Assembly (NCBI RefSeq): GCF_003595175.1
Contig: NZ_CP032419.1
Span: 3,658,001-3,722,000 of the forward strand
DNA length: 64,000 bases
Direction of reading: 5' to 3'
DNA from: Pseudomonas cavernae
GTDB lineage: Bacteria; Pseudomonadota; Gammaproteobacteria; Pseudomonadales; Pseudomonadaceae
Part shown: one piece after another, positions 58,453 to 64,000 of the stretch
Layout of the letters: each line of letters starts with the position of its first letter
Numbering within the stretch: position 1 is the first letter of the stretch
Translations under genes and position numbers: made by a program
Notes under the pieces: model-generated
The model's input: only the letters and a program-made list of their open reading frames with translations
The model's database searches: none
Told to the model about the DNA's origin: nothing

Positions 58453-59157
58453 CTAATACGCAGACTCTGGCGGAAATCCTTCCGCCCGCATTTTTTTCAG
58501 CAGGTCCTGCCAGCGCGAAAGCCGCTTGCTGTCCCCGACTTTTTTCTTTCCCGCCGCCCCCGGAAGCCACAAGCCCTCGCCATTGAAGGCGTAGACCGGC
58601 AGCAGGTCCTGACGCTGCCCGGCCGGCTGGATGCGCTCGGTCAGACTGTCGAGAATCAACGGCTCCGCCGTCGGGCTGGGGTAATAGGTCAGCACCATAT
58701 GCGCGCGGTTCTGGCGCAAGGCTTTGACGTAGGTAATCAGCAGTTTTTCCTTGGCCACCCCGAGCCGGCGCAGGCTGATGTACTTGCCGATGGCATAGTC
58801 CTCGCAATCGCCGGCGCCGCGGCGCAGGGACTCCACCGGGGTGGCCCAATAATCGACCTGCTGCCAGAGATCGATATCCTCGCGGTAGCGCAGCTGGCGA
58901 TTGAAGAAGCGATTGACCACCTGCAGTTGCTCCGCCTCGCCGGCCTGCGCCTGATCCAGCATCAAGCGCTGCCAGTCATTCAGGCGCTGGCGTCCCTCGC
59001 CCAGCGGCCCGTAGAGCGCTTCGGCACGGCGGCCGATCCAATCGAAATCCCAATCGGCCTGCAGACTGCCGATCAGCAGGCAGACCGCCAACGCCAAGCC
59101 GGCATTGAGCAGCGAGCCCCGATGAGTGTGCCGAAGCGAAGCGAAACGTACCGCCAA
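58453..59157 (-). CDS. lapG: Periplasmic cysteine protease LapG
   Basis: A 234-residue transglutaminase-like cysteine protease (BTLCP family). The catalytic set is Cys118 (GAGDCEDYAIGKY), His153 (NRAHMVLTYY) and Asp170 (LILDSLTERI). A hydrophobic N-terminal segment (LALAVCLLIGSLQA) serves as export signal. LapG cuts the adhesin after the TAAG motif when LapD releases it. The only in-frame start before the signal is TTG at 59157 (MAVRF), with GGAA about eight bases upstream; an in-frame stop lies 21 bases before. An ATG at 59168 is in another frame. The gene is first in a lapG-lapD operon. Confidence 0.9.
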   Translation of the reverse strand: MAVRFASLRHTHRGSLLNAGLALAVCLLIGSLQADWDFDWIGRRAEALYGPLGEGRQRLNDWQRLMLDQAQAGEAEQLQVVNRFFNRQLRYREDIDLWQQVDYWATPVESLRRGAGDCEDYAIGKYISLRRLGVAKEKLLITYVKALRQNRAHMVLTYYPSPTAEPLILDSLTERIQPAGQRQDLLPVYAFNGEGLWLPGAAGKKKVGDSKRLSRWQDLLKKMRAEGFPPESAY

Positions 59158-59462
59158 TGCGTGGATTCCATGCGGTCAAGAGCAAGCGTGCGGATGGTGC
59201 GGGCTGGCCGAAGAAAAGACAATGGCACAATGAGATCATCGCCCACCCAAACGCGACGCCGTTGGGCGATGCACCGGCATAGACGCAAGGGGGTGGCGCG
59301 AAAAGGGGGAAGAAGATTGCCTGTCCGAGAGGGGCACGACAGCCGCCGATCCGGCGGTCGAAGCGGGTCTGACACCAGCGGCAGCAATCCCTACCTCGCG
59401 CGGCCAACGCGACGACGCCAGGATTGCCTAGCCCGGCCTTGCTCGACGAGCAAGGCCGGCTT
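59158..59462. other. Gap upstream of lapG
   Basis: About 300 bases without a supported gene. The only structure I can see is a strong hairpin at 59431-59460 (CCGGCCTTGCTCG, A, CGAGCAAGGCCGG) directly after the DUF1145 stop codon; without a T-run on the minus strand it would be a Rho-dependent or mRNA-stabilising hairpin. The lapG promoter should be here but is not obvious. Confidence 0.5.
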
Positions 59463-59708
59463 TCAACGCAGCGATTTCAGATGCAGCACGCCGAACAACA
59501 GCACCTGGATACGCTCCAGCCAGGGTCGCGGACGAGCGCTCAGGCGACGGTTGAACAACAGCACCTCGACGACATGCACCAGCAGCATGACCCCGGAGAT
59601 CGCCAGCAGCCAGCCGTGCAGCGGCGCGCCGAATGGATAGACCACATTGAGCAGCGCCACCAGCCAGAACATGGCCAGCACGCCTTTGGCAAAAGACGAA
59701 CGATTCAT
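59463..59708 (-). CDS. DUF1145 small membrane protein
   Basis: An 81-residue inner-membrane protein with two or three hydrophobic segments (GVLAMFWLVALLNVVYPF and WLLAISGVMLLVHVVEVLLF). The Asn-Val-Val-Tyr-Pro segment and the length fit DUF1145 (YhhL-like). Function unknown. ATG 59708 has GGAG eight bases upstream; an earlier in-frame start would prepend 21 residues with no membrane character. Confidence 0.72.
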   Translation of the reverse strand: MNRSSFAKGVLAMFWLVALLNVVYPFGAPLHGWLLAISGVMLLVHVVEVLLFNRRLSARPRPWLERIQVLLFGVLHLKSLR

Positions 59709-59827
59709 ACAGGGTTCTCCAACTGAACAAAGCGGACAGTCTGCCGGTTTCACCGGCCTGACTGTCCGCACTTTCGACTGGCGCCGCCCTTCCGGTTAAT
59801 CCGCGATGGCAGCACCGCTTCAAGCAC

Positions 59828-61615
59828 TCAGCGTACCGTCAGGGCGATCCCGGTGTCCTCGAAATCGAAGCAGCCGAGGAAGCGCTTGATCTCGAACAGG
59901 TTGCCGTCGACCTTCACATCGCCCAGCACCGCGCCCTTGAGCAGGCTGTTCTGGCCGCCGATCACGGTGTCCAGATAGGTCTTGTCGAGGGTCAGCTTGA
60001 GCGGGGTGCCGTCCGGGATGCCCCGATGCAACTGCACCACCCCGCGGCGCACTTCCAACGCCCAGTCTTCCTGGATATCGGGGAAGCTGAAGCCGAGGGT
60101 CAGGTTGACGTCGTTGGCCTTGTCCGGATCGACGCGGGTCACCCAGTTCTGCAGGAACTCGCGCACCGGCAGGTTCTTCAGCATGTCCGGGGAGAGGAAC
60201 ATGGCGCGCATGGCCTGGCCCGCCTTGAGCGCCTTGTCACCGTCGAGCTTGCCTTCCAGCTCCGTGGCGCTGGTCAGGTACCAGTTACGCCAGTTGATGT
60301 TCATGTTGGCGTAGCCGAGCTTGCGGAAGCTGCGGGCCTTGATGTCGCGGGCCAGCTTGTCCTCGTGGTCGATGCGGATGACGTAGCTGGCCAGCTCCGC
60401 GGCCCACTGGTAGTCGCCCTTCAGGTAGGCATCGCCGGCGGCCAACAGCACCTTGTCGCGGCCGCCCATCATTTCGATCAGGCGCTTGGACTTCTCCATC
60501 GGCGGGGTCGGATCGAGGTCCACCGGGTCGCCCTGGAACCAGCCCAGGTAGCCGTTATAGACCTGCCGCACGCTGTGCTTGACGGTACCGTAGTACTCGC
60601 GCAGGTAGGGGGTGTAGCCGGCCAGGTGCGGCGGCAGCTTGACCTTCTCGACCAGCTCGTCCGGGGTCAGGCCCTTGTTCATCCAGCGCACGCTCTGGTC
60701 ATGCACATAGGCGATGCCGTCGCGGGTCATGCGCAGCACTTCCTCGACCTTGTCCTGGCCGCTGACCGGCTGACCGTGGGACGGCACCATGTACTCGGCC
60801 TTGAACGCGCGCAGCAGATCGAGGCTGTTGACCCACAGCACCGGGTCGCGGAACTTGGTGCCGCGCAGGGTGTGGATGTTCGGCAGGGTCGGCCCCTGGT
60901 CGACTTCGGCGCTGAGCAACACGCGGTTGTTCGGCAGATACATGACGATCTCGTCCGGCGCCTCGCTGGGCGCCCAGCGGAACTGCACCGGCAGGCCGGC
61001 GATGGTGGTGTCGAGCTTGTCGTGGAAGGTCACGGTCGGCGCGATGAAGGTCGCCGCCTCGCCGCGACCCAGCGGACCGATGCCGCCGTTCATGCCCTTC
61101 TTGTCCTCCGCCGGCAGCAGGCCGCCGAGGCTGTAGCCGGTGCGCATGGAGAGGATCGGGCCGACTAGCGCGCCCTGGGTCACGACGTTCTGCAGCAGAG
61201 TGTCGTGGGCGTAGATTTGCACTTCGCCGCTCTTCACCTGTTCTTCGCTGACGTACGCCTTGACCCCGTTGATGTGGTCCGGGTGGAAGTGCGAATAGAC
61301 GATGGCCTTGATCGGTTTGTCGCTGATCTTGCGGAACTCGGCGAGCATTTCCTTGGAAGCGGTCAGCGATTCGCCGGTATCGAAGATGATCAGGCCTTCC
61401 GGGGCCTCGATCATGATGCTGTTGCCCAAGGCCCAGCCGACCGCCGAATAGACGTTGCCGGCGACCTGGTAGACCTTCTTGTTGAACAGCTTGGTGTGTT
61501 CGGCCAGTTCGGGGTTGATGCTCGGCTCGATGAGCTCGGGCGGCAAGTCGGCCATCGCGGCAAGTGGTAAGGCGGCGGCCAGCAGCAGGCCACTGAAACG
61601 GGATATGTACGTCAT
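59828..61615 (-). CDS. Alkyl sulfatase, metallo-beta-lactamase type (SdsA-like)
   Basis: A 595-residue exported hydrolase. After a signal peptide (FSGLLLAAALPLAAMA) the metallo-beta-lactamase domain has the zinc motif YSHFHPDHINGVKAY near residue 115, followed by the alkyl-sulfatase dimerisation domain and a C-terminal SCP2-like domain that binds the alkyl chain (GIPDGTPLKLTLDKTYLDTVIGG). The family releases sulfate from alkyl sulfates such as SDS. It is shorter than P. aeruginosa SdsA1. It is divergent from a LysR gene at 61712, the arrangement of sdsA1-sdsB1, so substrate induction through LysR is likely. Confidence 0.88.
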   Translation of the reverse strand: MTYISRFSGLLLAAALPLAAMADLPPELIEPSINPELAEHTKLFNKKVYQVAGNVYSAVGWALGNSIMIEAPEGLIIFDTGESLTASKEMLAEFRKISDKPIKAIVYSHFHPDHINGVKAYVSEEQVKSGEVQIYAHDTLLQNVVTQGALVGPILSMRTGYSLGGLLPAEDKKGMNGGIGPLGRGEAATFIAPTVTFHDKLDTTIAGLPVQFRWAPSEAPDEIVMYLPNNRVLLSAEVDQGPTLPNIHTLRGTKFRDPVLWVNSLDLLRAFKAEYMVPSHGQPVSGQDKVEEVLRMTRDGIAYVHDQSVRWMNKGLTPDELVEKVKLPPHLAGYTPYLREYYGTVKHSVRQVYNGYLGWFQGDPVDLDPTPPMEKSKRLIEMMGGRDKVLLAAGDAYLKGDYQWAAELASYVIRIDHEDKLARDIKARSFRKLGYANMNINWRNWYLTSATELEGKLDGDKALKAGQAMRAMFLSPDMLKNLPVREFLQNWVTRVDPDKANDVNLTLGFSFPDIQEDWALEVRRGVVQLHRGIPDGTPLKLTLDKTYLDTVIGGQNSLLKGAVLGDVKVDGNLFEIKRFLGCFDFEDTGIALTVR

Positions 61616-61711
61616 GGCTCGATCATTTTGTTGCTTTCGGTACTGGCAGAGTGGCAAAGGGGCGCTGATAATTCCAATGCGAACTTTTCAAAAAATTAAT
61701 GCGAGAAGCGC

Positions 61712-62608
61712 ATGAATGACCTGCGTCAACTCCGCTATTTCGTCGCCGTTGCCGAACACGGCCACTTCGCCCGCGCCGCGGCGGCGATCAACCTCAGTCA
61801 GCCGGCGCTGAGCCGCAGCATCCAGAGCCTGGAAACCAGCCTGGGCTGCCAACTGTTCGATCGCGGCCCCCGCAACGCCACGCTCACCGCCTATGGCCAA
61901 CTGGTGCTGGAGCACGCGCGGCGCCTACTCGCCGGCAGTCGCTCCCTGCAGAACGCGGTCAATCAGCTGGGCAACCTGGAGGCCGGCGAATTGCGCCTGG
62001 GCGCCGGACCGCTGGTGGCGGCGCGTCTGGTGCCGCGCGCGCTGGCCCAGCTGATCCAGCGCTATCCGAAGATCCGCGTGCAACTGGTCATCGAGGACTG
62101 GCGCAGCCTGCGTCAGCGCCTGCTCGACGAGAGCCTCGAACTGTTCGTCGCCGACAGCCGCGAACTGCTCGGCGACCCGCTGATCGCCGTCGAACCCTTG
62201 CACCAGCATCAGGGTGTGTACTTCTGCCGGCCCGGCCATCCGCTGCTCGGCAGCCGCATCCTGCACTTCCGCGACCTGATCGCCTATCCGCTGGCCTGCC
62301 CGCAGATTCCCGAACCGGTGGCCAGCCAGTTGGCCCAGCTTAGCGGACGCGAGTTGCCGGACATCCAGTGCGACAACCTGATGGTGATCCGCGAACTGGT
62401 GATGCACAGCGATGTGATCGGCCTGGCCGCCGCCGACGTGATCGTCGAGGACATCGCCGCCGGCCGGCTGGCGGCCCTCAGACCGATCGACCAGGCGACC
62501 GGCAAGTCCGCCTACGGCCTGGTCAGCCGTGCCGGGCACAGTCTGTCGCCGGCGGCGCAGGCGATGCGCGACGCGCTGTTGCGAGAAGATGCGAGGCACG
62601 CGAGCTGA
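61712..62608 (+). CDS. LysR-family regulator, probable controller of the alkyl sulfatase
   Basis: A 298-residue LysR protein with the winged helix MNDLRQLRYFVAVAEHGHFARAAAAINLSQPALSRSIQSLE and a standard effector domain. It sits 96 bases from the divergent alkyl sulfatase gene, a layout that matches sdsB1 next to sdsA1 in P. aeruginosa; the functional link is inference from position. The intergenic AT-rich stretch TTCAAAAAATTAATG lies directly upstream of its start. Confidence 0.85.
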   Translation: MNDLRQLRYFVAVAEHGHFARAAAAINLSQPALSRSIQSLETSLGCQLFDRGPRNATLTAYGQLVLEHARRLLAGSRSLQNAVNQLGNLEAGELRLGAGPLVAARLVPRALAQLIQRYPKIRVQLVIEDWRSLRQRLLDESLELFVADSRELLGDPLIAVEPLHQHQGVYFCRPGHPLLGSRILHFRDLIAYPLACPQIPEPVASQLAQLSGRELPDIQCDNLMVIRELVMHSDVIGLAAADVIVEDIAAGRLAALRPIDQATGKSAYGLVSRAGHSLSPAAQAMRDALLREDARHAS

Positions 62609-62683
62609 TCGGCAGCGCGGCGGAAGTCACTCCGCCGCGGCGCATGATTTCAGCGAGTGGGGAGTGGCGCTAGGCCGCCTGAC

Positions 62684-63226
62684 TCAATAGCGGCGGCCGT
62701 CCGGGGTGTAGCCGTGCATCGGCTGGATGGGTTGGATGCGCTGCATGGACGGTCGGTCATTCCGGTAGTTGGGGCCGTCGTGGCGGTAGTAGCGGATATT
62801 CGACTTGTCCCGGTAGTTCTTCGGCGGCGCGACGTAACGGCGGTTGTCGTAGTTGCGGTTATCGTAATAACGCTTGTCGTAATAACGCTTGTCGTAATAG
62901 CGCTTGTCGTAATAGCGACCATCGTCCAGACGTTGATAGGGGTAGAGCCGCCCATCGTTGCCCCGGTAGTAACGCGGCGGGACGTAGCGCGGTGGGGCGT
63001 AACGGCGATCATAGCGATGGTCGTTGTCATAACGCTGGTAGCGGCCATCGTTGCCGCTGTAATAGATGGGGCCGCGATACACCTCGCCGCGGTACACCTC
63101 ATAGTGCGACGGGCCATAAGCAGAGCCGTAATAACGCGGATGGCTGGGATAATCGTCGTAGTCGTACACGGCACAGCCGCTCAGGGACAAACCAAGCAGG
63201 GCTAATAGCAAGGATCGGCAGGACAT
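62684..63226 (-). CDS. Tyrosine-rich repeat lipoprotein
   Basis: A 180-residue lipoprotein: signal peptide LLLALLGLSLSGC (Cys near residue 18). The mature protein is exceptionally rich in Tyr, Arg and Asp, with short runs YYDKR repeated four times (DNA: a 15-bp tandem repeat around 62866-62926) and PPRYVPPRYYRGNDGR earlier. No enzyme fold is visible; it may be disordered or surface-binding. AAGGAGG six bases before ATG 63226 fixes the start. Function unknown. Confidence 0.78.
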   Translation of the reverse strand: MSCRSLLLALLGLSLSGCAVYDYDDYPSHPRYYGSAYGPSHYEVYRGEVYRGPIYYSGNDGRYQRYDNDHRYDRRYAPPRYVPPRYYRGNDGRLYPYQRLDDGRYYDKRYYDKRYYDKRYYDNRNYDNRRYVAPPKNYRDKSNIRYYRHDGPNYRNDRPSMQRIQPIQPMHGYTPDGRRY

Positions 63227-63360
63227 AGCGGCCTCCTTCGACCGCGAGGACAGGGCCGACGAATGTCGGCGCCCCGGGATTACTCCCACATAATTCGACA
63301 GCAGTTTCCCCGCCTGGTGCCACGGTGGATGCGGATATCCATTACCAGGTATTTCATCCC
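63227..63360. other. Gap between the lipoprotein gene and the guanidine regulatory region
   Basis: No gene or repeat recognised here. It contains the lipoprotein ribosome-binding site at its left edge. The regulatory sites for the next gene begin at 63364. Confidence 0.4.
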
Positions 63361-63363
63361 CCA

Positions 63364-63378
63364 GCACCAAAATGGCGC
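63364..63378. promoter_or_regulatory. Candidate NtrC enhancer site
   Basis: GCACCAAAATGGCGC matches the NtrC consensus GCACCA-N3-TGGTGC with a single mismatch. It is about 85 bases upstream of the -24 element, a normal enhancer distance. Confidence 0.6.
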
Positions 63379-63462
63379 GAGCCGCTTCATTTGCGGGCAT
63401 GGACCGCACAGCCTTTCCCTCCATATTGCGCGCCCACGGCCAGTTTGCGGGCTTTGCGCAAG

Positions 63463-63480
63463 TTGGCACGCCCTTCGCTT
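63463..63480 (+). promoter_or_regulatory. Sigma-54 promoter (-24/-12)
   Basis: TTGGCACGCCCTTCGCTT matches the RpoN consensus TGGCACG-N4-TTGC with one mismatch (TCGC for TTGC) and exact GG-GC spacing. Transcription would start near 63490, leaving the riboswitch inside the leader. Confidence 0.75.
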
Positions 63481-63540
63481 TGTCCCCGGTGTGCAGGATC
63501 ACCCGGACGACCGGGTCGCGGCACCACAAATTGCTAACGG

Positions 63541-63700
63541 CTGGCTAGGGTTCCGACTCGCTTGTGCGTGTGACTGGTCCGAGAGCTGGCGACCTCCAGT
63601 GAGGTTACACGGCGGGACAAAAGCCCGGGAGAACCAGACGGAGCGGGGACAGCAGTTCTCACTCCGCCTGGGAAGCAACCTGATTCGTCAGGTGCTGCCG
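63541..63700 (+). ncRNA. Guanidine-I (ykkC) riboswitch
   Basis: The conserved pieces of the guanidine-I aptamer occur in order: CTAGGGTTCCG (63543-63553), GACTGGTCCGAGAG (63570-63583), ACACGGCGGGACAAAAG (63607-63623) and CCCGGGAGA just after. This combination is diagnostic. A hairpin AGCAACCTGA, TTCG, TCAGGTGCT (63674-63696) follows, and a T5 run is at 63712-63716, so the expression platform may be a terminator or may hide the ribosome-binding site (GGAGG at 63725). The aptamer binds free guanidine and switches the downstream gene on. Confidence 0.92.
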
Positions 63701-63735
63701 CTCCTGCTGCCTTTTTCTCGAACTGGAGGTTCCTC

Positions 63736-64000
63736 ATGCGTAAGCCCCGTCTGTTCGCTGTTGCCGCCGCCGCGCTCGCCGCCGCCCTTAGCCTCTCCGC
63801 CCAGGCCGAGCAGAAAGACAAATTCAACGTCTGCTGGACCATCTACGCCGGCTGGATGCCTTGGGAATACGGCGCCAGCCAAGGCATCGTCGACAAGTGG
63901 GCGAAGAAGTACGGCATCGAGATCGAAGTCACCCAGCTCAACGACTACGTCGAGTCGATCAACCAGTACAGCGCCGGCCAGTTCGACGGCTGCACCATGA
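63736..64000 (+). CDS. ABC transporter substrate-binding protein, guanidine/urea-carboxylase-linked, 5' part
   Basis: The first 88 codons of a gene that runs off the window. A signal peptide (RKPRLFAVAAAALAAALSLSAQA) leads into FNVCWTIYAGWMPWEYGASQGI, the start of a NMT1/TauA-like periplasmic binding protein found beside urea carboxylase genes. Those carboxylases are now known to act on guanidine, and many are under guanidine-I riboswitches, as here. The expected role is uptake of guanidine or a related nitrogen compound. The ligand is inferred from the riboswitch, not from residues. GGAGG precedes the ATG. Confidence 0.85.
   Translation, partial: MRKPRLFAVAAAALAAALSLSAQAEQKDKFNVCWTIYAGWMPWEYGASQGIVDKWAKKYGIEIEVTQLNDYVESINQYSAGQFDGCTM

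Overview
This is a high-GC chromosomal segment from a Pseudomonas. The gene order closely follows the part of the P. aeruginosa PAO1 map that I remember as roughly PA0743 to PA0783 (dspI-like beta-oxidation genes, ung, sdhE, nadB, algU-mucABCD, lepA-lepB-rnc-era-recO-pdxJ, icp, asrA, pruR, putA, putP). A complete Lap-type adhesin locus is present as well. Locus correspondence is from memory, not from a search.

Layout. 1-2.7 kb: end of a 1-Cys peroxiredoxin, an azoR-SMR pair and a divergent LysR gene. 2.9-12.6 kb: proline catabolism (putP, and a putA without the DNA-binding domain), a GGDEF/EAL protein overlapping a cupredoxin-like gene, and a PruR-like AraC regulator. 12.9-19.5 kb: Lon-like AsrA, a chagasin-type inhibitor, a YhhN membrane protein, a lipoprotein, cmoA-cmoB and a small membrane protein. 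19.5-29.9 kb: housekeeping and envelope-stress genes on the minus strand (pdxJ, recO, era, rnc, DUF4845, lepB, lepA, mucD, mucC, mucB, mucA, algU). 30.3-41.7 kb: nadB, ygfX-sdhE, ygfZ, HDOD, VOC, ung, thioesterase, and a three-gene acyl-CoA/dehydrogenase row whose first gene looks like dspI. 41.7-59.2 kb: lapC-lapB-lapE facing a 2,982-residue adhesin, then lapD and lapG. 59.5-63.2 kb: a DUF1145 protein, an alkyl sulfatase with a divergent LysR regulator, and a tyrosine-rich lipoprotein. 63.2-64 kb: NtrC-like site, sigma-54 promoter, guanidine-I riboswitch and the start of an ABC transporter binding-protein gene.

How the genes work together. The Lap genes make a self-contained biofilm switch: LapEBC exports the adhesin, which carries a TAAG LapG-type site at residues 106-109; LapG (Cys118-His153-Asp170) would cut it; LapD (degenerate RGGEF and KVL, Trp125 loop) would hold LapG when c-di-GMP is high. 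The AlgU-Muc module senses envelope stress. The right edge looks like nitrogen scavenging from guanidine with two layers of control.

The least expected signal is a set of six short non-coding elements with terminal inverted repeats (three TIR types with apparent TA duplications, one with TAA). They sit exactly on gene ends: in three cases the stop codon is made from, or coincides with, the element/target junction, and in another the element abuts a start codon. Two elements with different termini share a core in opposite orientation. The adhesin carries 18 tandem 330-bp repeats that are almost identical. No tRNA, rRNA, CRISPR array or full-length IS was seen.
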